From Candidatus Nitrotoga arctica (GTDB taxonomy: Bacteria > Pseudomonadota > Gammaproteobacteria > Burkholderiales > Gallionellaceae), in the NCBI RefSeq assembly GCF_918378365.1, contig NZ_OU912926.1, positions 1-64,000 on the forward strand: a stretch of DNA of 64,000 nucleotides. Direction: 5' to 3'. Shown piece after piece: positions 47,678 through 57,310 of the stretch; the stretch's first letter is position 1, and the number at the start of each line of letters is the position of its first letter. The position numbers and the translations under genes were made by a program. The notes under the pieces are model-generated. The model saw only the letters and a program-made list of their open reading frames with translations. It made no database searches and was not told the DNA's origin.

Positions 47678-48609
47678 CTCGTGGATCCCTCGCGTTTCGT
47701 CAGCATGTACAGCATATAACGTGCCAGCGACAACACGATGAAAGTGATTAAGAACAGAATGAGCCCGAGTTCGACCAGGGCCGAGGTATATAGCTTGCCC
47801 ACGGCCTCATTGAATTCGTTGGCCAGCGCGGAGGAGATACTATTGCCCGGCATCAATAGCGAGGCACTTAATTGATGGGCATTGCCGATGACAAAGGTGA
47901 CCGCCATGGTTTCGCCCAACGCACGTCCCAGGCCCAGCATAATACCGCCAGCCACACCGATCTTGGTATAGGGCAACACCACATGCCACATGACTTCCCA
48001 AGTGGTTGCGCCCAAGCCATAGGCAGATTCCTTGAGCAGGGTGGGAACAACCTCGAATACATCACGCATCACCGAGGCAATAAAGGGAATAACCATGATG
48101 GCCAGAATGATACCGGCGGTGAGCACCCCGATGCCCATGGGAATGCCCTGAAACAAAGGCCCCAATATCGGGAGCGGCCCCAGTTTTTCTATGAGCCAAG
48201 GCTGAACATAGTCAGCAAACAGCGGCGCAAATACGAACAAACCCCACATGCCGTAAATAATGCTGGGGATGCCGGCCAGCAGTTCGATGGCAATGCCCAG
48301 CGGACGGCGTAACCAGCGCGGCGACAGTTCAGTGAGGAAAAGCGCGATGCCAAAACTGACCGGGATGGCGATCAGCAAGGCGATGGCCGAGGTTACCAGC
48401 GTGCCAACGATCGGCACGAGTGCGCCAAACTGTTCAGTGACCGGATCCCATTCCGCGCTGGTTAAAAATGAGAAACCGAACGCCTTAATGGAGGGCAGGC
48501 TGCCGATTATCAGTGAAACGATGATGGCAATGAGTAAAACGAGCACGGCGAATGCAGACAAGCGGGTGACATTGCGGAACAGAATGTCCAGCAAATTATG
48601 GCGCTTCAT
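47674..48609 (-). CDS. pstC: Phosphate ABC transporter permease PstC
   Basis: 311 aa from the Met at 48609 ([13 protein letters not shown]), which fits the family's short cytoplasmic N-terminus; an in-frame ATG at 48636 would add nine residues and has no ribosome-binding site. Six membrane segments and the loop [29 protein letters not shown] (about 205-230) mark the permease. First gene of the operon; a pstS gene is not found upstream. Confidence 0.94.
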   Translation of the reverse strand: MKRHNLLDILFRNVTRLSAFAVLVLLIAIIVSLIIGSLPSIKAFGFSFLTSAEWDPVTEQFGALVPIVGTLVTSAIALLIAIPVSFGIALFLTELSPRWLRRPLGIAIELLAGIPSIIYGMWGLFVFAPLFADYVQPWLIEKLGPLPILGPLFQGIPMGIGVLTAGIILAIMVIPFIASVMRDVFEVVPTLLKESAYGLGATTWEVMWHVVLPYTKIGVAGGIMLGLGRALGETMAVTFVIGNAHQLSASLLMPGNSISSALANEFNEAVGKLYTSALVELGLILFLITFIVLSLARYMLYMLTKREGSTS

Positions 48610-48653
48610 AGGTACTTCACGTAAAAACGTCGGCATGATTTTTAAAAGTGCTC

Positions 48654-48686
48654 AAAATTTGAGGGAGCCTGGCCCCCTCAAATTTT
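48654..48686. terminator. Perfect 12-bp hairpin in pstC leader
   Basis: AAAATTTGAGGG (48654-48665) and CCCTCAAATTTT (48675-48686) are exact complements with a 9-nt loop. A-rich and T-rich flanks make it bidirectional-terminator-like. It lies between the predicted Pho promoter and pstC, so it may attenuate pst transcription, or it is the leftover hairpin that followed a lost pstS. Confidence 0.75.
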
Positions 48687-48796
48687 ATCCGGCAAAAATT
48701 ATATCTTGCAAATACACATTGCTAGAGCTTTTGAATAGATAAATTAAAAAAAACGATTTAGTCTCTCCAAACATTAGATTCGCTACAGCGTAGCCA

Positions 48797-48830
48797 ACTA
48801 TAGTCATTTTCTATTACATAATTATTACAC
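48797..48830 (-). promoter_or_regulatory. Candidate Pho-box promoter of pstCAB
   Basis: On the minus strand GTGTAAT-AATT-ATGTAAT (48813-48830) gives two TGTAAT repeats 11 bp apart, followed by 10 nt and TATAGT (48797-48802) as -10. This matches PhoB-activated promoters, where the box replaces the -35. The repeats carry A in place of the consensus C. Confidence 0.55.
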
Positions 48831-49087
48831 TGCGAATTTTGCAGCGCTGGCTGCCATAACACGTTGATACTGGTGAAAAACAAGACTTTTTCATGATGGA
48901 AAAAAGAACGCGCACCACATTGCATACGCGTTTAACCGGAAAATGGTGATCTAAACGGAGTTAGTAAATAAGATGTTTGTCGTGTGTATTTTTAATTAAA
49001 GGGTGCCAGGGCCGTATGAAGAACGGCAGTATGGAAATAAGAGTTTCATGCATGTGGGCCTCAAATATAAATACTTGGCGCAGCTAA

Positions 49088-49324
49088 TTAACCATTCTTC
49101 ATCCAGTCACGAAAAGTAACGGGTAGCACGCGTTCACAAAAGTGGTTAAACATTTGGCGTTCAATCTCTTCATTGGCGTTACTTAAATAGGCACTCATTT
49201 TAGATGCGACTATATGGTATCTCACTCGATGCGACTCTCTCACCTCTGCATTAATGATAGCCGAGCTTAAAGCTTGCATGTGGTACGGTTGCTTAGGTTG
49301 CAGAATCAGGTTAAGCATCGTCAT
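49088..49324 (-). pseudogene. OlsB-like acyltransferase N-terminal fragment
   Basis: 78 aa. MTMLNL...EVRESHRVRYHIVASKMSAYL...F..FCERVLPV parallels the first 85 residues of the full-length OlsB-like protein at 51307-52068 (TMLNL, EIEEAQRLRYKVFAEEMGAFL, FDRYCEHLLV). The catalytic C-terminal two thirds are missing. It has a good ribosome-binding site (AAGGAGATGACG) and a candidate Pho promoter, so it may still be expressed. Confidence 0.65.
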
Positions 49325-49346
49325 CTCCTTTTGAATGTATGGACGC

Positions 49347-49380
49347 AGGATAGTGCAACGATGTTTCAGGGATATGACAG
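49347..49380 (-). promoter_or_regulatory. Candidate Pho-box promoter of olsB-like fragment
   Basis: Minus strand CTGTCAT-ATCC-CTGAAAC (49363-49380), first repeat perfect, then 10 nt and TATCCT (49347-49352). Same geometry as the boxes before pstC, phoU, the porin and ppk. Confidence 0.5.
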
Positions 49381-49423
49381 AAAAATAAAGAATTTATTAA
49401 AGTGGTGCTGTAGCTTTTGTTTA

Positions 49424-49564
49424 GGGCGCCTCTAAAAATTCAAGTTTCTAAACAAGACAAGGCATAAGTAAAAAATTTGAGCGCTGCATATAGTTGATAT
49501 GTAAGCGATAATTTTTTTCGAGTAACGCCGTATTGTGACGAAAATTTGATTTTTAGAGGTGCCC
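49424..49564. mobile_element. MITE-like element, complete copy
   Basis: 141 bp with terminal inverted repeats GGGCGCCTCTAAAAAT and ATTTTTAGAGGTGCCC (15 of 16 match), flanked by TTTA on both sides (49420-49423 and 49565-49568), a probable target duplication. No coding capacity. A degraded inverted copy lies at 37634-37760. The parent transposon is not identified. Confidence 0.85.
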
Positions 49565-49624
49565 TTTAGAAAGGCAGGAGATTAATTTCTAAGCTAATCA
49601 ACCTCATGCTACAGAGCTGAATCT

Positions 49625-50369
49625 TCAACCCAGGCATTCTTTAATTTCTGCCCATAATGATTCATAAGCCAGCGCCGCCCGACACGTTGGAGCATAGCTG
49701 GCAAGGGCTGCGCGATTTAGCCCCATCCGTTCTATATCGCTGGCATAGGGAATAGTAGTATTAAGTAATCCAGCTAAAGTTTTCGGTGGTTTTTCAACGA
49801 GAAGCCGATGGAGCTGTTTGCGCATATCCACCATGGAAAAAAATGGCAGCACCTGAAGATCATCCAGACTATTTTCTTTGCAAAACTTCAGAGTCTGGTC
49901 TAACGTTCGCAGTAATAAAGTAGAAGGAATGGTCGGCACTAACAAGACATCAGCCGCCTGAAATACGTTTTCTGATACTAGCGAGATACTGGGCGGACAA
50001 TCAAGAAAAGCAACATCATAGTCGTCATCAAGATTCTGGAGCAGTTTTCGTAATTGCCGCGTTGGTTTTTTTGCGTCTTCCAAAAATAGATCCATATTGC
50101 GGAAGGAAAAGTCTGCAGGAATAAGGTCGAGATTGGCATAATCAGTTCCCTTGATTAGCTCATCCAAACCTTGCTTGCCATCCATAAGCGTTTTTAACGC
50201 CTCCTTTTATCTTGGATTTTACACGAAAGTAGAAAGAAGCCGCACCTTGCGGATCCAAGTCCATAACCGATGTGCGGGCACCCTCAAGACTCGCCAGATA
50301 GGCCAGATTAACGGCCGTTGCGGTTTTACCTACCCCCCCTTTAATGTTGTAGCAGGCAATAATATTCAT
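49625..50369 (-). pseudogene. ParA-family ATPase, frameshifted
   Basis: The first frame (50369 down to about 50190) has the deviant Walker [22 protein letters not shown] and [13 protein letters not shown]. Near 50190 the run AAAAA after GGCGTT shifts the frame; with four A's it would read [15 protein letters not shown] and continue through DVAFLDCPPSISLVSENVF to the stop at 49625 (about 247 aa). All other motifs are intact. It is either a recent pseudogene or a homopolymer sequencing error. It is an orphan ParA/MinD relative, with no parB beside it. Confidence 0.85.
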
Positions 50370-50632
50370 GTGAGCGTGCTCCTTGTGAATCTTGGGGTTT
50401 AGTTAGATAGTCTCGCTGAAAGCGATACGGTTCTTATTTTCTGCGAAGGGTCGCAAAAAAGTATTCAATATTTCTTTCACGGAGTCCATGTGCAATATGA
50501 CAAGAAGTGTATGGGTTAGGTGATTTTAGTCCATCCTAAAATTTGATTTTATTCGACACCTGGAGCGACCGTTTTTTATTTTTAATAATGAAAAGTAACG
50601 AGGACATTTAGAAGCGGTATTGTCTTAATGAC

Positions 50633-51085
50633 TTAAAGAAACTCTGGCGACATCACCGCGCGCAATATGGTTTGGGTTTCATCATCGTGAGAGCGGTTAC
50701 TAAACCACCACACTTCACTCTTCTTGACGCTCCACTCGGCCTCGACGCCCGACAGTAGCGCAGCAGCTAGGCGTCCCAAGGTAGGCTGATGGCCCACCAC
50801 AACCACTGCACCCTTGGCATCCGGCCAGCCCGCTGCCTCTATTACTGATTTAACGGATGCTCCTGTGCCGACTTGTTTTGTGATTTCGAATTCCAGGCCC
50901 AAGGCATTTGCCGTCTGATGAGCTCGTTTTGCCGGGCTGACGAGGATGCGCGCACTCTGGGGAAGATGGGATTTGAGCCATTGCCCCACCTGCTGAGCCT
51001 GTTTTTCACCTTTTACTGTAAGTTTACGAGCATCGTCCGGCACGCCGTCCTCGGCATCTGCATGCCGCCATAAAATAAAATCCAA
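50633..51085 (-). CDS. sixA: SixA-like phosphohistidine phosphatase
   Basis: 150 aa from the TTG at 51085, preferred because GGAGG (51094-51098) is 8 bp upstream and the product then begins LDFILWRHADAEDG, as in SixA. Histidine-phosphatase motifs: RHADAE (about 7-12), SPAKRAHQTA (about 55) and VVVGHQPTLGRLAA (about 97). Removes phosphate from phosphohistidine, for instance in phosphorelay proteins. Confidence 0.85.
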   Translation of the reverse strand: MDFILWRHADAEDGVPDDARKLTVKGEKQAQQVGQWLKSHLPQSARILVSPAKRAHQTANALGLEFEITKQVGTGASVKSVIEAAGWPDAKGAVVVVGHQPTLGRLAAALLSGVEAEWSVKKSEVWWFSNRSHDDETQTILRAVMSPEFL

Positions 51086-51306
51086 AGCTCCGCCCTCCGA
51101 TAATAAAACACCCATTCTATACCCTGTATTCCATACCCTGATTTTATTACAAGCACTCAGGCCCCTCGGAACTAGATCGGGCACTTCTATAAATGGCGAC
51201 GAATCCCGTCAGGTTAAAGTATTTAATGAATGCTTCCAGGATGCCGCTTATGTTTACATCTGTCCAGATGTGCCGCAAACGGATCTGTAGAAATTATATA
51301 TATCAC

Positions 51307-52068
51307 CTATTTACGGAGGAAATGCTTGGCATATTTTTCGTTTAGCCTGGACATGGGCAACAATATGAATAGGTCGGCAGTGTTGAAATCTGGATCCCAG
51401 GCCGGTTCACCGCCAATGTAAGCGCCCAAGCGTAAATAGCCTTTAATTAACGGAGGGATGTTGACGTCAAGCGTACTGTCTAATGCCTCGAGCGGCAACG
51501 GACAGCGAGGAAACACGCGATATTCAGCGGGCGCTGCATACAATTTGTTCAATTTTTTAAAAATGCTGGCAGCGCAATGTCCGCCATCGTTCATGCTGAT
51601 GCTGGCGCAACCAATCAGGTATTCATGGTTGTTCATATGCATATAGTCAGCGAGACCGCTCCATAGTCGCGCGATGGTCACGCCATCGCGGTAATTTGAA
51701 TGTACGCAGGAACGGCCAACTTCCACCATGCGGTCGCGCAGGTGAGCCAAGCGCGTTAGATCAAACTCGGTTTCCGCGTAGTAGCCGCAAATGGTTCGAG
51801 CGCGGTCGGGGGGCAATATCCGATAGGTACCGATCACCTTGTTGGTGCTGTTATCGCGTACGAGTAAATGTTCGCAATAGCGATCGAAAATGTCGCTGTC
51901 AATTCCTTCATGTGGGCTAGGCAGAAAGGCACCCATTTCTTCAGCAAATACTTTATACCGCAGACGTTGCGCTTCCTCAATTTCTGAGTCGCTTCTAGCC
52001 ATACTGAGGGTAAGTCCGTTATGCGGCAGGTGGTGTTTTTGGTTCAGATTTAACATCGTTGTCTCCAT
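51307..52068 (-). CDS. olsB: OlsB-like N-acyltransferase
   Basis: 253 aa. GNAT-type acyltransferase of the ornithine-lipid/hemolysin-like family: EAQRLRYKVFAEEMGAFL, YCEHLLVRDNSTNKVIGTYRIL, EVGRSCVHSNYRDG and LIGCASISMNDGGHCA. OlsB adds a 3-hydroxyacyl chain to ornithine. Next to a PlsC-like gene on the same strand, so together they could make ornithine lipids, the phosphate-free lipids used in phosphate starvation, which fits the Pho setting. Confidence 0.83.
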   Translation of the reverse strand: METTMLNLNQKHHLPHNGLTLSMARSDSEIEEAQRLRYKVFAEEMGAFLPSPHEGIDSDIFDRYCEHLLVRDNSTNKVIGTYRILPPDRARTICGYYAETEFDLTRLAHLRDRMVEVGRSCVHSNYRDGVTIARLWSGLADYMHMNNHEYLIGCASISMNDGGHCAASIFKKLNKLYAAPAEYRVFPRCPLPLEALDSTLDVNIPPLIKGYLRLGAYIGGEPAWDPDFNTADLFILLPMSRLNEKYAKHFLRK

Positions 52069-52241
52069 GCGTGGGGTAAAGACAAATCTAACGATGGCCT
52101 GTTGCAGAGGTATTACAGGCAGATTAAGGATTGATGAAATGTGCGCGTCATTTGCGTACGCAATTGTTGGATTAAAGCTCGTGTTAGTAACAACAAAGGG
52201 GTCAACTACAGAAATGCAAGATTGCGGAGGAGATTGTGACG

Positions 52242-53072
52242 TTATTCTATTGTATGACTGGTATGGCCAGATGAAAGATTGACCAGGGTCGTATGGATTG
52301 CTTCACGTGCCTCGGAGGCCAGCATACGGCGATTTTTTCCTGTGCATGGGATTGCCGGTAAATAAACCAGCGTGACATGCAGGGAGGGGCTACACAGAAT
52401 TTTCCATAGTGACTCGATAAATGTCATATCGTCCACAAAAGCCGCATCGCCATTCGTCTTACCAGTCCCATCATGATAGCGGATAGCAACCGGACAAATA
52501 GTGGATCCAATATCAACAGATCCTTGCAGCAGTGAAGAATGAAAATGACCCAGTTGAGTGCCATCGGAGGTAGTACCTTCCGGGAACACGGCGATGCAAT
52601 CTCCCTGTTCCAGTATTCCTTTAATTTGGCAGTTAATGCGCGCTGTTTCCTGTCGGATGTCACGCTTAATAAACAGGGTGTTAATACGATGAAATATCCA
52701 GCCCAAAAATGGCCAATCGCCGATTTCAGATTTGGCGACAAAATATGCCGGAAGCACAGCATTCAGGGAAACAGCATCCAGCCAGGAGATATGGTTGGCA
52801 ACAATCAGTCGGCCCTGCGCAGTTACGTGATGGTAACAACCATAAGTTTCCAAACCAACGTGTAGTACATCCAAAAACTTGCGTGACCAATATTGTACGA
52901 TGTGCTGTTGAGTTGATTTGTTCAGTAACGGGATAGCACCCGCAAGCAGCATGCCATAAATTATATGGAACGCTATGCGTACGCCCCGAAAGCAGGCCGT
53001 TGGGGTACTTATCAATTGCGGTGCTTGATAGGGAGTTTCGCAGCTGTGAGATGTGGGATTCATAATAGCCAT
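52242..53072 (-). CDS. PlsC-type acyltransferase (OlsA-like)
   Basis: 276 aa. One membrane segment near residue 40. The catalytic HX4D motif is in NHISWLDAV (about 93-101), substrate motif FPEGTTSDG near 165. Transfers an acyl chain onto lyso-lipid. In this position it probably makes ornithine lipid from the OlsB product, but phosphatidic acid synthesis is an alternative. It lies 173 bp upstream of olsB. Confidence 0.85.
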   Translation of the reverse strand: MAIMNPTSHSCETPYQAPQLISTPTACFRGVRIAFHIIYGMLLAGAIPLLNKSTQQHIVQYWSRKFLDVLHVGLETYGCYHHVTAQGRLIVANHISWLDAVSLNAVLPAYFVAKSEIGDWPFLGWIFHRINTLFIKRDIRQETARINCQIKGILEQGDCIAVFPEGTTSDGTQLGHFHSSLLQGSVDIGSTICPVAIRYHDGTGKTNGDAAFVDDMTFIESLWKILCSPSLHVTLVYLPAIPCTGKNRRMLASEAREAIHTTLVNLSSGHTSHTIE

Positions 53073-53200
53073 GTTATTTTGTCCAAATATTTATAAGGAA
53101 TGGTTTTATGGCATTAAGCGCGCAAAATATTACACCTGTATTAATTATTTTTTATTTGGAACAATAATGTTGTTACGAGCGAGTTTGGCTAACATTCAAG

Positions 53201-53218
53201 ATCTCATCAAACTGTCAT
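53201..53218 (+). promoter_or_regulatory. Weak Pho-box-like sequence
   Basis: ATCTCAT-CAAA-CTGTCAT on the plus strand, second repeat perfect. It lies in the 399-bp gap between the pyk remnant and olsA, but points away from olsA and no plus-strand gene follows. It may be fortuitous. Confidence 0.25.
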
Positions 53219-53970
53219 AGCACTGAAATATCGCCTGCGGGGTTTGTAGATAGATGGCTGGTGGAAAGCGGGTGAATATGCGGTATGTAAGGTCAGAAAC
53301 ACGAAGAGTGACTTATTGCCACCCAACAGATCAAATGCGAATTGATCGTGTTAGGGTAATGCAATAATCATCCATTTGATGATATTAGCCTGCTTGGACT
53401 GATATCGGGGTCAGTCTGAGAACTTTGAATATCATAGTAGTTTATTCAGTGCGTGGTATTGCTCTACAAAATTAGGAATGTAAATGAAAGAACTGGGCCA
53501 GCTTCAACTTGCGCATCATTGAACTTTTTTTATTTTGATGACTTTGCATGCGGCACAGAATCCCGTTTAGTGTTTCAACCGCCTGCAATATATGTTCGCC
53601 TTTATTTAACATCACGCATTCAGCTTGATTTCCTAAAGCGGCGTCTGAGATTTCAGCGCGTGAGGGAATTCCATTCTTGGCTAAATTTTCCAGCACTTGA
53701 GTCGCCCAAATCACCGGTACATGTGCTGCTTCGCATATCCAGAGAATTTCTTCTTGTACCTCGGCCAGTCTTTGATAACTGCATTCCACCGCCAAATCAC
53801 CACGCGCGATCATTACTCCGAAGGTAGCGGGTGAGCGCATGGCTTCCAGTAATATGTCAGGCAGATTCTCAAATCCACGCCGTGTTTCAATCTTGAGTAT
53901 GATGCCCGGATGGCGTTTGTCGATACGGTCGATCTCTTTAATCAGGTCGACGACATCTTGCGCAGAACTA

Positions 53971-55085
53971 TAGACCCGGCACGATTTATAAATGAATTTT
54001 TCTTGGTTTTCGATGTCTATGAAATATGGAAAAAGAAGATGCCCGCAAGCAGTCGCGAGAAGTACTGCATGAACGACGCAAGCAAGTCATTCGTATGCAC
54101 CGCAAAGGTGTGGCGGTGATGGAGATCGTGGTGCAGACGGGACTGAGCTGGACGGCAGTCAATACGGCGCTGCGGTTGTATAAGGCTGAAGGTTCGGGGG
54201 CACTCAAGCCCGGCGTTCGGGGTAAAAAACCTGGCAGTGGACGTCGCTTGACGATTAGCCAAGAGCTGGCGATTCAACAAACCATCTGCGACAGACGCCC
54301 CGAACAACTCAAGATGGATTTTGCGCTATGGAGCAGGCCCGCTGTGCGCCAGCACATTGAGCTGGCGCACAGTATCAAGCTGTCTATTCGGGCAGTAGGC
54401 AACTACTTGGCACGTTGGGGTTTTACACCACAAAAACCCATTAAAAAAGCATACGAGCAGCGGCCTGAAGCCGTCCAGGCTTGGCTTGATGAACAATATC
54501 CGGCCATTGAAGCCAGAGCAAAAACAGAAGGTGCGGAAATTCACTGGGGCGACGAGACGGCGCTAGTCAACACGGATGTCAGAGGCAGGAGCTATGCGCC
54601 GGTGGGCAAGACACCTGTGACGTTCGCAGTAGGCGGCACGCGCCACAAGCTATCGATGATTGCGACGGTAACCAATCAGGGTAAAACGCGCTGGATGATT
54701 ATTGATGAGGCATTTAACTCCGACAAGCTCATTGAATTTCTGGAGGCGCTCATCAAGGATACAGACCGCAAGGTGTTTCTGATACTGGACAACTTGAGAG
54801 TTCATCACAGCAAACCTGTAAAGGCTTGGGCTGCCGAGAACGCACAGAAAATCGAGTTGTTCTACTTGCCCAGCTACAGCCCTGAACTCAACCCCGAAGA
54901 AAGACTGAATGCAGATCTCAAGCACGTCATCACTTCAAAGGTGCCAGTGCGCACCAAGGCAAAACTCAGAGCTGCTGCGACTGATCACATGACCATGCTT
55001 AAGCAAAACCCCGAACGCGTGCGCCGTTATTTCCGCGACCCAAAAGTCGCCTACGCGGCTTCATGAATAATTTGTGCCGGATCAA
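53971..55085 (+). mobile_element. IS630-family insertion sequence, intact
   Basis: 1115 bp. Ends TAGACCCGGCACGATTTAT and (inverted) TTGATCCGGCACAAATTAT match at about 20 of 26 bases. It is flanked by TA at 53969-53970 and 55086-55087, the target duplication expected for IS630/Tc1-mariner elements. One transposase gene fills it. Confidence 0.92.
54026..55066 (+). CDS. IS630-family transposase
   Basis: 346 aa, complete. N-terminal helix-turn-helix region (HRKGVAVMEIVVQTGLSWTAVNTAL). DDE catalytic residues in IHWGDETALV (about 175), FLILDNLRVHHSK (about 253) and SYSPELNPEERLNADLK (about 291). Full length and no frame errors, so the element may still be mobile. Confidence 0.95.
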   Translation: MEKEDARKQSREVLHERRKQVIRMHRKGVAVMEIVVQTGLSWTAVNTALRLYKAEGSGALKPGVRGKKPGSGRRLTISQELAIQQTICDRRPEQLKMDFALWSRPAVRQHIELAHSIKLSIRAVGNYLARWGFTPQKPIKKAYEQRPEAVQAWLDEQYPAIEARAKTEGAEIHWGDETALVNTDVRGRSYAPVGKTPVTFAVGGTRHKLSMIATVTNQGKTRWMIIDEAFNSDKLIEFLEALIKDTDRKVFLILDNLRVHHSKPVKAWAAENAQKIELFYLPSYSPELNPEERLNADLKHVITSKVPVRTKAKLRAAATDHMTMLKQNPERVRRYFRDPKVAYAAS

Positions 55086-56534
55086 TAGTAAAGGACATGG
55101 CAACGAGATCAGCATGCTCAATCACAAAATGTAAGTCTGCGCGATCCCGTTCAGTCAGGGCGGGCAAGTGCAACTGACTATCTGGCAAATTGATCCCTTT
55201 GTCTCCGCGCAGTTTGACGCCACCAGGTTTTGCATGCGAAATGCGTATATGCAAACCTTCGGCGTCATTTTTCTCAACCACACCGCCTATCTTGCCATCA
55301 TCAAACCAGATTGCGTCTCCCACTCTTGCATCCTGGATTACCTCTGTGAGGGTGTATCCTATTGTTGCCGGATAGCGCACTCGGCCTGCTTTATCAAGTT
55401 TTGCAGGGGCACCAAGTTGTAAAGTCGGGGTAAGAAGTAATATGTCATCGCACTGGAGCAAGATGTATCCATCTAGTTGAGGAATATTGCCCACCTTGGT
55501 TTCATGCATGCGTGACGATGACTTATGTTTTATAGGGAGATGTTGCAGTATTGTGCCCGGCACAACAAAGGCCGAATTCACCGACTGCGCCCATACTGCA
55601 CGCTTATTAATTTTAATTACTTTCAGATGACGGCTACGGCCGGCTGCATCTACAAAGTCAATGCTATCCCCGGGGGATAGACGCTTTAGCCAGTTGGGAC
55701 AAACAGGTAAACTCGCATCCGCTGTCACGGGCGGCACAAGAGTGGATGTTTCGTCAAACAGCCAGATCTTGGCTGGCGCAATCATTCTGCCATATGCATC
55801 TCGTTTTGGACGGATACGCACTACAGCAGGGCCGGGTTCAACTGGCCCGGTTCGCAATTTAGGTCCCGCTAAATCCATGAGAATTCTGCAGGTACGTCCC
55901 ACTTCACGCTCAGCCTGCCGCAAGTGCTGAATCATGTTTTGCCAGGCATCCTTATCATCATGGGCACAGTTGATGCGCATGCAATCCATGCCATGAGCTA
56001 ACAAGTCACGAATTAAGCTGTAATTGCTAGCTGCCTCGCTGGGCATCGTGACCATGATTCTGACCTGACGCTCTAACGATCCCGGACCCAGAAGCACTTC
56101 AGTATGGTGGCGCAACAAACCTGGACCACTCATGAAACTCGGTGTGGTATCTACTCCCAGTCCTGCGCGCTCCACCCCACAAAGCCGGTCGAGCATTGCA
56201 AGCACTGCATCAATGCTCGCCAGCACATGAGCTTCGGATCGTCCAAACGAGGACAAGCCCAGTTGCGATAAACGGGATTGCAGGGGACGTAAATCATGTC
56301 GGCGTAATGCGATGTAATGCAACAGGTTGCGTGCGCTTTCTTGTTGCTCATGAACAACCCCTGAGATTGCTATCAGGCTGCTTGTTTCCAGGTTGATCAA
56401 ACTCTTGCGGATAGATACGATTTTCGCCGCTAAGGCGGCATATTCCTTTTTCTTCGCTTTGCTATTCGTTTGAAATGGATGTGATGGCTTGGTATTTTTC
56501 ATGGAGTTAAATGCTACGCGTCGGTGTTGGCAAG

Positions 56535-57242
56535 CTACTCTAAAACTTCGCGCTCAATTTCTTCCACGGTGACATGGCGCACGTCCTTGCCCTTGACCAT
56601 ATAAACCACATATTCGGACATGTTCTTGGCATGATCACCAATGCGCTCAATGGCCTTGGCGACGAACAGAATTTCCAATGCAGTGGAGATGGTGCGTGGA
56701 TCTTCCATCATGTAGCTGATGAGGTAGCGCATGATGGTGCGGAATTCCTCATCCACCAACTCATCCTGGCGCACCACTTGGGCAGTATAGGCAAGATCAA
56801 GACGAGCAAAGGCATCCAGCGATTTGTGTATCATGTCCAGAGCTAGTTCTGCGATTTTTTTAATCTCTGTATAACGCGGTAAAATAATACTTTTCCTCTG
56901 TGACAGCAGCTTGCCCATGCGTGCTATTTTCGCCGCCTCATCACCAATGCGTTCAAGATCAGTGATCGTCTTGACCACCGTCATTACCATCCGCAAGTCA
57001 CCCGCAGCAGGCTGTCGCAGAACAATAATTTGATTGCAGTTTTCGTCGATTTGCACTTCCATTCCATTGACGCGATGATCATCATTAATAACTCGATCCA
57101 TCAGCGGAACATCGTCATTTATAAGTGCCTCAATAGCTAGCCGGATTTGACTTTCCACCAGTCCACCCATCTGTAATACTTGCGCACGCACGGCTTCCAG
57201 CTCGGCATCAAATTGCTTAGAAGTATGTTCAGTGGAGATCAT
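56535..57242 (-). CDS. phoU: Phosphate transport regulator PhoU
   Basis: 235 aa from the Met at 57242 (MISTEHTSKQFDAELEAV), with AAGGATCTC upstream; an in-frame ATG at 57299 is less likely as it overlaps the predicted promoter. Two PhoU three-helix repeats with the metal-binding E/D patterns RIGDEAAKIA (about 96) and ERIGDHAKNMSEYV (about 198). Represses the Pho response through PstB/PhoR. It lies 9 kb from pstCAB with its own promoter. Confidence 0.95.
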   Translation of the reverse strand: MISTEHTSKQFDAELEAVRAQVLQMGGLVESQIRLAIEALINDDVPLMDRVINDDHRVNGMEVQIDENCNQIIVLRQPAAGDLRMVMTVVKTITDLERIGDEAAKIARMGKLLSQRKSIILPRYTEIKKIAELALDMIHKSLDAFARLDLAYTAQVVRQDELVDEEFRTIMRYLISYMMEDPRTISTALEILFVAKAIERIGDHAKNMSEYVVYMVKGKDVRHVTVEEIEREVLE

Positions 57243-57276
57243 GAATGAGATCCTTATTGAGGAGAAGTTAGTGGTG

Positions 57277-57310
57277 ATACTACTCGCGTTCTGTGACAAT
57301 TTTGTTACAT
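57277..57310 (-). promoter_or_regulatory. Candidate Pho-box promoter of phoU
   Basis: Minus strand ATGTAAC-AAAA-TTGTCAC (57293-57310), 10 nt, then TAGTAT (57277-57282). Transcription would start about 28 bp before the chosen phoU start. Confidence 0.55.

Larger units (their letters stand above)
53472..56502 (-). pseudogene. pyk: Pyruvate kinase gene interrupted by IS630 element
   Basis: N-terminal part 55086-56502: long extension, then MVTMPSEAASNYSLIRDLLAHGMDCMRINCAHDD and LMDLAGPKLRTGP. C-terminal part 53472-53970 has LKIETRRGFENLPDILLEAM, MIARGDLAVE and VIWATQVLENLAKNGIPSRAEISDAA. Removing 53971-55085 plus one TA rejoins the frame exactly as VAMSFTSSAQDVVDLI. The uninterrupted product would be about 640 aa, the long pyruvate-kinase type with N-terminal extension. 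The gene is inactive as it stands; another pyk may exist elsewhere. Confidence 0.9.

Noticed and set aside
52100..52180. Possible Pho box before olsB
   Set aside because: Three 11-bp-spaced imperfect repeats (ATTTCAT, CCTTAAT, CTGTAAT) but no acceptable -10 at the 10-nt distance.
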